Program-made: the position numbers and the translations under genes
The notes under the pieces: generated by a model
What the model was told of the DNA's origin: nothing
The model's database searches: none
Seen by the model: the letters and a program-made list of their open reading frames with translations, nothing else
Shown: in pieces, positions 24,161 to 34,819 of the stretch
Numbering within the stretch: position 1 is the stretch's first letter
Layout of the letters: each line of letters opens with the position of its first letter
NCBI RefSeq assembly: GCF_002868715.1
Contig: NZ_PKLZ01000003.1
Span: 496,001-560,000 of the forward strand
Direction: 5' to 3'
DNA: 64,000 nt
Origin: Kineobactrum sediminis
GTDB lineage: Bacteria; Pseudomonadota; Gammaproteobacteria; Pseudomonadales; Halieaceae

Positions 24161-25939
24161 GTGAACCCTACCGATATAAAGAACCCTGAATATTTCCATA
24201 AGGTCGTTGACTGCCAGTATGCCTGTCCCGCGCATACGCCAGTCCCGGAATATATTCGTCTGATTGCAGCAGGGCGTTATGACGACGCCTACATGGTGAA
24301 CTGGGAATCCAATGTTTTCCCGGGAATACTGGGGCGCACCTGTGACCGGCCCTGCGAACCCGCCTGTCGTCGCGGGCGCGTCGGCAACGGCGAAGAGCCG
24401 GTGGCAATCTGCCGCCTGAAGCGGGTGGCAGCGGATAACAAGAGTGACATTTCCGCACGCCTGCCGGTGGTTCCCGAACAGAAAAATGGCAAGCGCATTG
24501 CGCTGATTGGCGCGGGCCCTGCATCGCTCACCGTGGCGCGCGACCTGATGCCGCTGGGCTACAACATCGACATCTACGATAACCAGTTTGCCGGCGGCGG
24601 TATGATGCGCAGCCAGATTCCCTCGTTTCGCCTGCCCATCACGGTGCTTGATGAGGAAGTGGGTTACATCCTGGATATGGGTGTGGTGACCCATTTCGAT
24701 ACCGAAGTCAGCAGCCTGGCCAGTATTGTGGAAAAAGACTACGACGCGATATTCGTCGGCACCGGCGCACCCCGGGGCAAGGGGCTCGAGTTGCCAGGGC
24801 TGGAAGAGGCCGGCAAAAGTGTCCATATCGGCATCGACTGGCTTGCCAGTGTTGCCTTCGAACACACCGAGCAAATTGGCAAGCGCGTGCTGGTACTTGG
24901 CGGCGGCAATACGGCGATGGATTGTTGCCGTACCTCTCGTCGGCTCGGGGGCGAGGACGTGCGGGTGGTGGTGCGCAGTCCGTTCGCCGACATGAAAGCC
25001 TCTCCCTGGGAAAAAGAGGATGCCATGCACGAGGGCATTCCCATCCTCGATAACCATGTGCCGAAGGAGTTCGTGGTTGAGGACGGCAAGCTGCAGGGTA
25101 TGCTGTTTGAAAAAGTAAAAGCCGAGTACGACGCCAACGGCAAGCGCAGCCTGGTGCCCACCGGCGAAGACCTGGTGTTCATGCCCGCGGACGATGTACT
25201 GATGGCCATCGGCCAAGACAATGCCTTCCCCTGGGTTGAGCGTGATCTCGGTGTCGAATTCGACAAATGGGACATGCCGATAGTGGACAAAACAACGTTT
25301 CAGTCCACCAACCCGAAAGTGTTTTTTGGTGGTGATGCCGCCTTCGGCCCCGAGAACGTCATCACCGCGGTGGCCCACGGCCACCAGGCGGCGGTCAGTA
25401 TTGATCTGTTCTGCCGCGCCGAACCGGTCAGCAAGAGGCCGCCCCCGTTTACCAACCTGGTGACCCAGAAAATGGGTATTCACGAGTGGAGTTACGATAA
25501 CGCGGTGGAGGTGGATAAACGCTTTATGGTGCCGATGGCGCCGCTGGAGGAATCCCTGCGCAATCGCAAGCTGGAGGTGGAGCTGGGGTTTGACCCGGCC
25601 ACGGGTTACCGGGAAGCGGAGCGCTGTTTCAATTGTGATGTGCAGACCGTGTTTGAAGAGGCGCGTTGCATCGAGTGCGATGCCTGCGTCGATATTTGCC
25701 CAACGGACTGCATAACGTTTACCGAGAACGCCGAGGAACCGGTTCTCCGGCAACAACTGAGCGCACCGGCGAATAACCCGACACAGGATCTGTATGTGTC
25801 GGCGGATTTACCCACCCGTCGGGTGATGGTGAAAGATGAAGACGTGTGCCTGCACTGCGGGCTGTGTGCCGAGCGCTGCCCGACGGCTGCCTGGGACATG
25901 CAGAAGTTTCTCTACAATGTGGCCAAGGCGGGACAATAA
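24161..25939 (+). CDS. FAD/NAD(P) and Fe-S oxidoreductase subunit of a 2-oxoacid oxidoreductase (KorC-like, GltD-like)
   Basis: A 592-residue protein. The N-terminus has cysteine clusters CQYACPAHTPV and CDRPCEPACRR as in the GltD/dihydropyrimidine dehydrogenase family. An FAD-binding motif follows (RIALIGAGPASLTVARDL, about 108-125) and a pyridine-nucleotide fold (RVLVLGGGNTAMDCCR, about 243-258). The C-terminus carries two [4Fe-4S] ferredoxin motifs, CIECDACVDICPTDC and CLHCGLCAERCP. It would pass electrons between the 2-oxoacid oxidoreductase subunits encoded next and NAD(P) or ferredoxin. A three-gene set of this kind was described as 2-oxoglutarate:NADP oxidoreductase KorABC in Azoarcus (recalled, not checked). 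The GTG start at 24161 is 3 bp before the next gene's region ends the operon gap. Confidence 0.85.
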   Translation: MNPTDIKNPEYFHKVVDCQYACPAHTPVPEYIRLIAAGRYDDAYMVNWESNVFPGILGRTCDRPCEPACRRGRVGNGEEPVAICRLKRVAADNKSDISARLPVVPEQKNGKRIALIGAGPASLTVARDLMPLGYNIDIYDNQFAGGGMMRSQIPSFRLPITVLDEEVGYILDMGVVTHFDTEVSSLASIVEKDYDAIFVGTGAPRGKGLELPGLEEAGKSVHIGIDWLASVAFEHTEQIGKRVLVLGGGNTAMDCCRTSRRLGGEDVRVVVRSPFADMKASPWEKEDAMHEGIPILDNHVPKEFVVEDGKLQGMLFEKVKAEYDANGKRSLVPTGEDLVFMPADDVLMAIGQDNAFPWVERDLGVEFDKWDMPIVDKTTFQSTNPKVFFGGDAAFGPENVITAVAHGHQAAVSIDLFCRAEPVSKRPPPFTNLVTQKMGIHEWSYDNAVEVDKRFMVPMAPLEESLRNRKLEVELGFDPATGYREAERCFNCDVQTVFEEARCIECDACVDICPTDCITFTENAEEPVLRQQLSAPANNPTQDLYVSADLPTRRVMVKDEDVCLHCGLCAERCPTAAWDMQKFLYNVAKAGQ

Positions 25940-25942
25940 AAC

Positions 25943-27808
25943 ATGCAATCCCTGGAATCCGTCAACGAGTTCGTTATCAAGTTCGCCAATGTAAATGGCA
26001 CCGGCAGCGCCAGTGCCAACAACCTGTTCGCCAAGGCCGTGTTCCGGATGGGCTTGCCGGTGTGCCCGAAGAATATCTTTCCCTCGAACATCCAGGGCCT
26101 GCCCACCTGGTATGAAGTGCGGGTCAGTGAAAGAGGTTACCTGGGCCGGCGTGGTGGCGTTGATATCATGCTTTCCGTCAATCCCCAGAGTATGCCCACT
26201 GATATTGAAGAGGTAGAGCCGGGCGGTTACTTCATCTATGACAATACCAAGCCCCTCGACCTGCGGTTGATCCGCAATGATGTCAATATCATCGGCATAC
26301 CGCTGACCCGTATCTGCAATGACCAGTACCACGATCCCCGCCAGCGCCAGCTGTTCCGTAACGTGATCTATGTGGGTGCCCTCGCAGCTTTACTGGACAT
26401 GGATTTTGCGGTGCTCACCGGGCTGGTTGAAGACCAGTTCAAGGGCAAGGAAAAACTGATAGCGCCCAATATCCAGGCGCTGGAGCTCGGGTACCAGTAT
26501 GCCAAGGACAATGTGTCCTGCCCGCTGGGTATCCGCTTGCGCACTGCCGATAAAGTGGGCGACCAGATTCTGCTCGACGGCAATACGGCCCTGGGGCTGG
26601 GCGCGATCTATGGCGGCGCCACCGTGGCTGCCTGGTACCCGATTACACCGTCCACCTCGGTTGTGGATGCATTCGAGCGCTATGCCAAGCGCCTGCGGAT
26701 CGACGCCGGCACCGGGCGCAGGAATTACGCCATCGTGCAGGCCGAGGATGAACTGGCCGCCATCGGCATGGTGGTGGGCGCGAGCTGGAATGGCGCCCGT
26801 GCCTTTACCGCCACCAGTGGGCCTGGCCTGTCGCTGATGAGTGAGTTCCTGGGCCTTGCCTACTTCGCCGAGATCCCCGCCGTATTGTTCGATGTGCAGC
26901 GGGCCGGGCCCTCCACCGGCATGCCCACGCGCACCCAGCAATCCGATGTGCTGGCCGCGGCCTACGCCTCCCACGGCGATACCAAACAGGTACTGCTGTT
27001 TCCGTCCACGCCCAGTGAGTGTTTTGAATTTGGCGCGCTGTCTTTTGATCTCGCCGACCGCCTGCAGACGCCCATCATCCTGCTCACCGACCTCGACCTG
27101 GGCATGAATGACAACATGTCGGCCCCCCTGGTCTGGGACGATGTTCGCACCTACGATCGCGGCAAGGTGCTGAGTGCGGAAGACCTGGATTCCATGGAGC
27201 GATTCGGGCGCTACCTGGATGTGGATGGCGACGCCATCTGTTATCGCACCGTTCCCGGTACCCACCCCAGCAAAGGGGCTTTCTTTACCCGCGGAACCTC
27301 GCGCGACGAGTACGCCGTGTATACCGAAAAAGGCGAGGAATACGAGAAGAACATGCACCGGTTGATGGCCAAGTGGGAAACCATCAAATCCTGGGTGCCG
27401 GCACCGATAGAGCACCCGGCAGCACAGGCTACCGATACCGCGGTGCTGTTTTACGGCACCAGCGAGCAATCCTCGATGGAGGCGGCGGATTACCTGGCGG
27501 CCGAAGGGGTTCATCTCAACGCCATGCGGGTGCGTGCCTTCCCCTTCAATGAAGAAGTGGAGGCCTTCATCGCGCGCCATGAACGGGTATTCGTGATTGA
27601 GCAGAACCGGGACGCCCAGCTGCGTACCCTGCTGATGGCCGAGTTTGAGCTGGGCCCCGACAAACTCAAGTCCGTGCTTTGTTTTGACGGCAACCCGATC
27701 AGTGCCCGCAATATCCGCAAGCAGATCCTGCTGCAGATGCCGGGCTATAACGTTACCCCATTGCGCCGCGAGAGGATTGTTTCGGCGGTTCCGGAGAACA
27801 GGGCATGA
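25943..27808 (+). CDS. 2-oxoacid:acceptor oxidoreductase, fused gamma-alpha subunit (KorA-like)
   Basis: A 621-residue subunit. The N-terminal gamma domain (about 5-190: FANVNGTGSASANNLF, then SERGYLGRRGGVDIM) is fused to the alpha domain (about 205-400: GNTALGLGAIYGGATVAAWY, PITPSTS, AEDELAAIGMVVGASWNGAR, ATSGPGLSLMSEFLGLAYF, QRAGPSTGMPTRTQQSD). A C-terminal transketolase-like domain ends the chain. These are the hallmarks of pyruvate/2-oxoglutarate:ferredoxin oxidoreductases that decarboxylate 2-oxoacids to acyl-CoA. It starts 3 bp after the flavoprotein gene and overlaps the beta subunit gene by 4 bp. The substrate cannot be read from the sequence; 2-oxoglutarate is favoured by analogy with KorABC. 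Confidence 0.88.
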   Translation: MQSLESVNEFVIKFANVNGTGSASANNLFAKAVFRMGLPVCPKNIFPSNIQGLPTWYEVRVSERGYLGRRGGVDIMLSVNPQSMPTDIEEVEPGGYFIYDNTKPLDLRLIRNDVNIIGIPLTRICNDQYHDPRQRQLFRNVIYVGALAALLDMDFAVLTGLVEDQFKGKEKLIAPNIQALELGYQYAKDNVSCPLGIRLRTADKVGDQILLDGNTALGLGAIYGGATVAAWYPITPSTSVVDAFERYAKRLRIDAGTGRRNYAIVQAEDELAAIGMVVGASWNGARAFTATSGPGLSLMSEFLGLAYFAEIPAVLFDVQRAGPSTGMPTRTQQSDVLAAAYASHGDTKQVLLFPSTPSECFEFGALSFDLADRLQTPIILLTDLDLGMNDNMSAPLVWDDVRTYDRGKVLSAEDLDSMERFGRYLDVDGDAICYRTVPGTHPSKGAFFTRGTSRDEYAVYTEKGEEYEKNMHRLMAKWETIKSWVPAPIEHPAAQATDTAVLFYGTSEQSSMEAADYLAAEGVHLNAMRVRAFPFNEEVEAFIARHERVFVIEQNRDAQLRTLLMAEFELGPDKLKSVLCFDGNPISARNIRKQILLQMPGYNVTPLRRERIVSAVPENRA

Positions 27809-28857
27809 GCTACCAGTCACCCACTTTTCGTCACCCGGGCTTGCCGGTCAATGACCTCGGTTACACCAAGGCCGATTACGAAGGGGCCATTTCCACGCTG
27901 TGTGCGGGCTGCGGCCACGACTCCATCAGCGGGGCCATCGTTCGCGCCTGCCATGAATTGTCGCTGGAACCCCACCGGATAGCCAAGCTCTCGGGCATTG
28001 GCTGTTCGTCCAAGACGCCCACCTATTTCCTGGGCAAATCCCATGGCTTCAACTCGGTACACGGGCGCATGCCGTCGGTGGTGACCGGTGCGGCCATGGC
28101 CAACCGGGACCTTCTCTACCTGGGTGTCTCCGGAGATGGTGATACTGCGTCCATCGGCATGGGCCAGTTTGCGCACGCCGTTCGTCGCAACCTGAACATG
28201 GTCTATATCGTGATGAACAATGGCTGTTACGGCCTGACCAAGGGCCAGGACTCCGCCACTGCCGACGAGGGCTCCGCCAGCAAGAAGGGTGATCCCAACC
28301 CGTTCTCGGCAATTGATTTGCCGGGTCTTGCCCTGCAGCTGGGCGCGACCTTTGTGGCGCGCAGTTTTTCCGGGGACAAGGGCCAGCTGGTGCCGCTGAT
28401 CAAGGCCGCGATTTCTCATCGGGGCTTTGCCCTGATTGATGTGGTGTCGCCCTGCGTTACCTTCAATAACAACACCGAGTCCACCAAGAGCTATGATTTT
28501 GTGCGCGATCATGCCCAGGCTACCGGCACGGTGGATTTTGTACCCATGCGCGAGGAAATCACCACCCATTACGTTGCCGGCAAGACCCATGAAGTAACAA
28601 TGCATGACGGGTCCGTTTTGCATCTGGAAAAAGTGTCGGAGAATCTCGACCCCTTTGACCGGCTGTCGGCGATGGTTACCCTGGAGCAGCACCGCGCAAA
28701 GGGCCATATTCTTACCGGGCTGATCTATATGGACAAGGACTCTCGCGACCTGCACGATGTGCTTGAGACCTCACGGCGACCACTGAACGCTCTGCAAGAG
28801 CCGGATCTTTGCCCGGGTAACAAGGTGCTGGCCAATATCAACGCCAGTTTGCGCTGA
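27805..28857 (+). CDS. 2-oxoacid:acceptor oxidoreductase beta subunit, TPP-binding (KorB-like)
   Basis: A 350-residue beta subunit that binds thiamine diphosphate and an Fe-S cluster. Cysteines in CAGCGHDSIS and IGCSSKTP match the cluster ligands, and the thiamine motif is GDGDTASIGMGQF followed by NNGCYGLTKGQ. It is the catalytic partner of the preceding alpha-gamma subunit; the ATG overlaps its stop by 4 bp (ATGA). A poly-acidic or secretion signal is absent, so the complex is cytosolic. The operon ends here: 164 bp follow before phoB. Confidence 0.9.
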   Translation: MSYQSPTFRHPGLPVNDLGYTKADYEGAISTLCAGCGHDSISGAIVRACHELSLEPHRIAKLSGIGCSSKTPTYFLGKSHGFNSVHGRMPSVVTGAAMANRDLLYLGVSGDGDTASIGMGQFAHAVRRNLNMVYIVMNNGCYGLTKGQDSATADEGSASKKGDPNPFSAIDLPGLALQLGATFVARSFSGDKGQLVPLIKAAISHRGFALIDVVSPCVTFNNNTESTKSYDFVRDHAQATGTVDFVPMREEITTHYVAGKTHEVTMHDGSVLHLEKVSENLDPFDRLSAMVTLEQHRAKGHILTGLIYMDKDSRDLHDVLETSRRPLNALQEPDLCPGNKVLANINASLR

Positions 28858-28950
28858 AGCCCGGCTTTCGGCACCCGGTGAATCGACGAACAGGTGATTT
28901 ACCGCGGTTTTTCAGCCATGACAGGCAAGTTATTGGCCCATCGGCGTTGT

Positions 28951-28986
28951 TTGTCATTTTATTGTCATAATTACCTCATCTAATAG
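28951..28986 (+). promoter_or_regulatory. Pho box and -10 region of phoB
   Basis: Two identical direct repeats TTGTCAT (28951-28957 and 28962-28968) are separated by the 4-bp AT-only spacer TTTA, exactly the architecture of a PhoB site that replaces the -35 element. A -10-like TAATAG follows at 28981-28986, 12 bp after the second repeat. This indicates that phoBR is autoregulated by PhoB under phosphate limitation. Confidence 0.88.
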
Positions 28987-29021
28987 GGGCCAGACGCAGG
29001 CAAATGAGGATAATGTGACAA

Positions 29022-29728
29022 ATGAGTGAACGCCAGGTACTGATCGTCGATGATGAATTCGCAATTCGCGATATGCTGCGCATGGCGCTGGAACTCTCCG
29101 GGTTCCGCGTTCTTGAAGCGGAAAATATACGTGACGCCTACACACTGATAATCGATGAGCGGCCCGACCTGGTATTACTGGACTGGATGTTGCCCGGTGG
29201 CAGTGGGCTGGAGCTGCTCCGGCGCATCAAGGGCAACGAAGTCACCCGGGAATTGCCGGTGATCATGCTGACCGCAAAAACGGCGGAGGATAACCTGGTC
29301 CAGGGGCTGGATGTAGGGGCCGACGATTATATTACCAAGCCCTTTGCACCCCGCGAGCTCATGGCGCGTATCACGGCGCTGTTGCGGCGGATGCCCGGCG
29401 GTGAACACCTGGAGAAGTTGCAGGTGCAGGACCTGGTACTGGACGGCGACAGCCGTCGTATATTTCTCGGTGAACGGGCCCTGGAAATGGGGCCAACGGA
29501 GTTCAATCTGCTGCAGTTCTTTATGTCTCATCCCGAGCGGGCCTATAGCCGCAGCCAGTTGCTGGACCAGGTCTGGGGTGCCAATGTCTATGTCGAAGAA
29601 CGCACCGTGGATGTTCACATCCGACGCTTGCGCAAGGCCCTGCAAACCCCGGACAACGATTACAGCGACCTGATCCAGACCGTGCGCGGTACGGGGTATC
29701 GCTTCTCGGCGCGGGGAACAGCCGCCCG

Positions 29729-29732
<4 letters not shown>
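29022..29732 (+). CDS. phoB: Phosphate regulon response regulator PhoB
   Basis: A 236-residue OmpR/PhoB-type regulator. The receiver domain has the acidic pocket VDDE, phosphoacceptor D54 (LLDWMLP), T84 and K106; the winged-helix output domain spans about 130-230 (GPTEFNLLQFFMSHPERAYSR, then RTVDVHIRRLRKAL and RGTGYRF). Identification as PhoB rather than another OmpR regulator rests on close match to PhoB wording, the downstream phoR and the Pho box upstream. It activates genes for phosphate uptake. The ATG at 29022 follows GAGGA at 29006-29010. Confidence 0.95.
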
Positions 29733-31015
<1,283 letters not shown>

Positions 31016-31045
31016 AACGACCCTGTTGCGAAATGTAGATGTTCT

Positions 31046-31063
31046 CTGTCATTTTTTTGTAAC
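31046..31063 (+). promoter_or_regulatory. Pho box before the putative porin gene
   Basis: CTGTCAT (31046-31052), a 4-bp TTTT spacer, and TTGTAAC (31057-31063) form a Pho box with a perfect first repeat and a second repeat matching at five of seven positions. It lies 65 bp before the porin ATG and 31 bp after the phoR stop. The -10 is not obvious; GATAAA at 31085-31090 is a candidate. It predicts PhoB control of the porin. Confidence 0.78.
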
Positions 31064-31127
31064 AAAAATAATTTCAAGACACCCGATAAACGGTAACATT
31101 GCCGTGCGCAAAACAAGGGGTGTATTT

Positions 31128-32390
31128 ATGCGAACTTATCTGGCCGCCAGGGCGGCATGTATTGTGTTTCTGTTCTCCGGTAGCGCTGCCGCTGCAGTAA
31201 GCGAAGAGGAATTTGCCCAGCTTCGGGCGGAAATGCTGCGCCTGGCGGAACGGGTCGGGGTGCTTGAGGAAGAAAACCGCGAGCTGCGGCAAGTGGCCGA
31301 GGCCACGGTGTCGGAAGTGCAACTTGCGCGCACGGAAGCACAGGAGGCGGGCCGTACCGTTGAAGAATGGGCGCCGGGCACGACGTTCAGTGGCGACTTT
31401 CGTTACCGCTACGAGGAAATTGACGTCGAATCCCGCGATATTCGCAGCCGGCACCGGTTGCGCGCCCGTTTCGGTGCAGTGGCCCGACTGTCTAATGATG
31501 TCGAGATCGGCCTGCGGCTCGCCGCCGGCAGCGAAAGCCCGGTGAGTGGCAACACCACGCTGGGTAGTGGCGGCACCTCAAAAGACCTGTATCTTGACCA
31601 GGCCTATGCAAAATGGCGCCCGTTCAATGGCGCCTACGTGACAGCCGGCAAAATGAAAAATAACTTCTATCGTCCCGGGGGCGCCGGGCTGGCCTGGGAC
31701 TCTGACTATACCCCTGAAGGCCTGGCTTTTGGCTGGTCCGGCGAGCAGTTGTTCATCAACGCCGCTGCCATTGGTCTCGAGAGCGACAGCAGGCGTGATA
31801 ACCACACTTTTTATTACGGCTTGCAGGGGGGCGCGCGCCTGCCTGTAGGGGACACTGTGTCAATTACTGCCGGGGCCGCTTATTTTGACGTGCCAGTACA
31901 GGGCGAAAGCTCTTTCTTTGGCGATGCCGATGATTTCTTTGGCAACAGTTTCAACTGCACCGATGCCGACAATTGCGCTTACCTGCTCGATTATGAAGAG
32001 CTCGAGCTGTTTGCCGAGCTGACCTATTCCGGCTTTGCGATGCCGCTGAACTTTTACGCTGACTATATCCGTAATCTTGATGCAGATACCTATGATACCG
32101 GTTGGCTGGCCGGTGCACGCCTGGGCAAAGCCAGTGCGGCCGGCAGCTGGCAGGTGGGCTATCAATACGAAGATGTTGAGGCAGACTCGGTACTGGCCCT
32201 GTTGCGGGATTCCAACGTGGGTGGTGGGGGTAGTGATATCCAGGGCCACAAGCTGTTTGGAAGTTATGCGGTAGCTCGCGACTGGACGGTGGGTTTCACC
32301 GTGTTCGTGGACAATGATGCCGGGGAAAATCGCACGGGAAGTGGTACTGACTATGACCGGGTTGTGTTCGATACCATTTTCAAATACTAA
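31128..32390 (+). CDS. Putative outer membrane porin, probably phosphate-starvation induced
   Basis: A 420-residue protein with a signal peptide (1-24, SGSAAAA), a short predicted coiled coil (about 27-80, EEEFAQLRAEMLRLAERVG), and then a beta-rich domain with alternating aromatic and polar residues ending in IFKY, a terminal aromatic typical of outer membrane barrels. The N-terminal coiled coil plus barrel resembles the putative porin family (PF16930-like) rather than classical OprP. Location directly after phoR and behind a Pho box suggests uptake of phosphate or another anion. The ATG at 31128 is used because the 34-codon upstream extension covers the promoter. Confidence is in the porin class, not the substrate. 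Confidence 0.8.
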   Translation: MRTYLAARAACIVFLFSGSAAAAVSEEEFAQLRAEMLRLAERVGVLEEENRELRQVAEATVSEVQLARTEAQEAGRTVEEWAPGTTFSGDFRYRYEEIDVESRDIRSRHRLRARFGAVARLSNDVEIGLRLAAGSESPVSGNTTLGSGGTSKDLYLDQAYAKWRPFNGAYVTAGKMKNNFYRPGGAGLAWDSDYTPEGLAFGWSGEQLFINAAAIGLESDSRRDNHTFYYGLQGGARLPVGDTVSITAGAAYFDVPVQGESSFFGDADDFFGNSFNCTDADNCAYLLDYEELELFAELTYSGFAMPLNFYADYIRNLDADTYDTGWLAGARLGKASAAGSWQVGYQYEDVEADSVLALLRDSNVGGGGSDIQGHKLFGSYAVARDWTVGFTVFVDNDAGENRTGSGTDYDRVVFDTIFKY

Positions 32391-32412
32391 ATGGCACGGC
32401 CGGCCACATAAT

Positions 32413-32440
32413 TTGCTTTGGCCCGGTGCCGGGTTAGAAT
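32413..32440 (+). promoter_or_regulatory. Probable promoter of hisC
   Basis: TTGCTT at 32413-32418 and TAGAAT at 32435-32440 are separated by 16 bp, 84 bp before the hisC ATG and just after the porin gene. Both hexamers match consensus at four or five of six positions. Confidence 0.45.
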
Positions 32441-32524
32441 GCCGGACCAGACCCCGCGCAGGCCAGCAGGTTACTTCGCCCGCTGTGAGTTCGCAGGGTT
32501 CCATCACTATTTGCAGGATAACCC

Positions 32525-33583
32525 ATGAGCCGCTTCTGGAGTGACGTCACCCGGCGTCTGACGCCCTATGTGCCCGGTGAGCAACCCCGGCACGAGCGTC
32601 TGATCAAGCTGAATACCAATGAATCGCCGTATCCGCCATCGCCTGCAGTAGTGGCGGCAGTGCAGCAGATCGAGAGTGACGCGCTGCGACGCTATCCCGA
32701 TCCCGAGTCTGCCCGGTTACGTCAGGCTTTTGCCGATTATCACGGTCTGCATCCTGACCAGGTATTCCTTGGTAACGGTTCGGACGAAGTGCTGGCCCAT
32801 GTGTTCCAGGGTTTGTTACAACAACAACGGCCTCTGCTGTTCCCGGATATCACTTACAGTTTCTACCCGGTCTGGTGTGAGCTCTATGGCATCCGTTATG
32901 AGCGGGTGCCACTGGGCGCGGATTTCAGTATTGATACCAGCGCCTTCGCCCGCCCCAACGGCGGCATTATTGTGCCGAACCCGAATGCGCCCACCGGGCT
33001 GCTGCTGAGCCTGGCGCAAATACGCGCACTGGTGGCCGCCAACCCCGATAGCGTGGTGGTGATCGATGAAGCCTATATTGATTTCGGGGGTGAATCCGCG
33101 ATTACCCTGATCAACGACTTCGACAACCTGCTGGTTGTGCAAACCCTCTCCAAGTCCCGGGCCCTGGCGGGGTTGCGGGTGGGAGTGGCCTTCGGCCAGG
33201 CAGCCTTGATCGACGGCCTGCAGCGCGTCAAGAACTCGTTCAATTCCTATCCGCTGGACGCTGTGGCCCAGGCCGCCGTGCTGGCGTCGCTGGCAGACGA
33301 GGACTGGTTCCGCGAGTGTTGTGACAGGGTTATCGCCAGCCGGGAGCGCCTCACCCGCGGCCTGGAGGCCCTGGGGTTCAGTGTGCTGCCTTCGGCCGCG
33401 AACTTTATCCTGGCCAGCCCGGGCAACGACCGCGATACCGGCGCGCTGTTTCTCGCTCTGCGCGAGCAGGGCATCATAGTGCGCTACTTCGACAAGCCGC
33501 GCATTGCCGGTTATTTGCGGATCACGGTTGGCACTGATGCCCAGTGTGACGCTCTGCTGGACGCCCTGCCGGCACTGCTGTAA
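32525..33583 (+). CDS. hisC: Histidinol-phosphate aminotransferase HisC
   Basis: A 352-residue class I/II PLP aminotransferase that converts imidazole acetol phosphate and glutamate to histidinol phosphate. Visible are [12 protein letters not shown] (29-40), the cofactor region with N152 in VPNPNAPTG and D181 in [10 protein letters not shown], and the PLP lysine K210 in [14 protein letters not shown]. The length matches HisC. The gene stands alone here, away from other his genes, and is convergent with the ketoacyl synthase 23 bp downstream. An 8-base run of G lies just after the stop codon. Confidence 0.92.
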   Translation: MSRFWSDVTRRLTPYVPGEQPRHERLIKLNTNESPYPPSPAVVAAVQQIESDALRRYPDPESARLRQAFADYHGLHPDQVFLGNGSDEVLAHVFQGLLQQQRPLLFPDITYSFYPVWCELYGIRYERVPLGADFSIDTSAFARPNGGIIVPNPNAPTGLLLSLAQIRALVAANPDSVVVIDEAYIDFGGESAITLINDFDNLLVVQTLSKSRALAGLRVGVAFGQAALIDGLQRVKNSFNSYPLDAVAQAAVLASLADEDWFRECCDRVIASRERLTRGLEALGFSVLPSAANFILASPGNDRDTGALFLALREQGIIVRYFDKPRIAGYLRITVGTDAQCDALLDALPALL

Positions 33584-33606
33584 CGCGGCTGCAGGGGGGG
33601 GCGGTG

Positions 33607-34728
33607 TTAAATCCGCTGCAGGATCACACTGCCGATACTGTAACCGGCGCCAAAAGAGCACAGCACGCCCAGGTCGCCGGCCTGGAAATCAGTGCGGTGC
33701 TTGTGGAAGGCGATGACGGAACCTGCAGAGCTGGTATTGGCGTATTCATCGAGAATGATGGGTGCTTCTTCCGCTGTGGCGTCACGCCCCAGCACCTTGC
33801 GTGAGATCAGCTGGTTCATGCTCAGGTTGGCCTGGTGCAGCCATAGCCGCTTGAGTGCCTGTGGCGCGATATCCAGCTGCTCCAGTTGCTCGCTGATCTG
33901 CCTGGCCACCGCCGGGCACACCTCCTTGAAGACCTTGCGCCCTTCCTGCACAAACAGCTTGTCGGCGGCGCCGATACCCGATTCATCGGCGCGGTTGAGA
34001 AAGCCGAAGTTATTGCGGATATTGTTGGAAAACAGGGTTTGCAGTTTGCTGTCCAGAATACGGTAACAGTCGTCAGCGGTAGCGGTGTCCTGGCGTTCAA
34101 CGATAATGGCCGTACACACATCGCCAAAAATGAAATGCGAGTCGCGATCGCGAAAATTCAGGTGGCCGCTGCAGATTTCGGGATTGATAATCAGTACGCA
34201 ACGTGCGCTGCCGGTGCTGACTGCATCCCGGGCCTGCTGGATGCCGAACGTAGCGGAAGAGCAGGCTACGTTCATGTCAAAGCCGTAACCCCGGATGCCC
34301 AGTGCATCCTGGATCTCGACCGCGATAGCGGGGTAGGGGCGCTGCAGATTCGAACACGCCACAATGACGGCATCGATATCGGCAGCGGTTTTACCGGCCT
34401 GGGACATTGCTTCACGGGCGGCCGCGACACCAATTTCACACTGTATCGAGGCTGCGTGGTCCGGGCGTTCGGGAATCAGCGGCACCATGCGTTCCGGGTC
34501 CAGGATCCCCGCCTTGTTGATCACGTAACGCGACTTGATACCCGAGGCCTTTTCAATGAATTCTGCCGAGGAGGGTTGCACGGGCGCCTGCTCTCCAGCG
34601 GCTATGGCATCGGCATTGGCCGCATTGGCCAGTTCCACCCAGGCATTGAACGAGTGCACCAGCTCCTCGTTGCTGATGGATTCTGCCGGGGTGTATAGCC
34701 CGGTGCCGCTGATAACAATGTCAGTCAT
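33607..34728 (-). CDS. FabH-like beta-ketoacyl-ACP synthase III family protein
   Basis: A 373-residue thiolase-fold enzyme with the complete KAS III triad: C156 in [12 protein letters not shown]298 in [13 protein letters not shown] and N331 in [11 protein letters not shown]. It is longer than housekeeping FabH (about 320) and resembles the longer FabH-like enzymes of Pseudomonas that act on medium-chain acyl-CoA. It may prime or elongate fatty acids using beta-oxidation products. The ATG at 34728 gives [14 protein letters not shown]; the 58-codon upstream extension runs through the gltA terminator. It lies downstream of gltA on the same strand but behind that terminator. Confidence 0.82.
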   Translation of the reverse strand: MTDIVISGTGLYTPAESISNEELVHSFNAWVELANAANADAIAAGEQAPVQPSSAEFIEKASGIKSRYVINKAGILDPERMVPLIPERPDHAASIQCEIGVAAAREAMSQAGKTAADIDAVIVACSNLQRPYPAIAVEIQDALGIRGYGFDMNVACSSATFGIQQARDAVSTGSARCVLIINPEICSGHLNFRDRDSHFIFGDVCTAIIVERQDTATADDCYRILDSKLQTLFSNNIRNNFGFLNRADESGIGAADKLFVQEGRKVFKEVCPAVARQISEQLEQLDIAPQALKRLWLHQANLSMNQLISRKVLGRDATAEEAPIILDEYANTSSAGSVIAFHKHRTDFQAGDLGVLCSFGAGYSIGSVILQRI

Positions 34729-34772
34729 TGAGTGCCGTAACCTGTAATGAGTGGCGATGTGCCAGTGTAACC

Positions 34773-34800
34773 AAAAAAAGGCCGCAGTGCGGCCTTTTTT
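34773..34800 (-). terminator. Rho-independent terminator of gltA
   Basis: A near-perfect palindrome: seven A, then GGCCGC, loop AGT, GCGGCC, then six T. It reads as a terminator on both strands. On the minus strand it lies 19 bp past the gltA stop, so it ends the gltA transcript before the ketoacyl synthase gene. Confidence 0.92.
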
Positions 34801-34819
34801 CCAAAGGGTCAGGGTGCTT

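Noticed and set aside
24158-25756. 532-codon open frame antisense to the KorC-like gene
   Set aside because: Histidine- and glycine-rich shadow translation; the sense strand carries clear FAD and Fe-S motifs.
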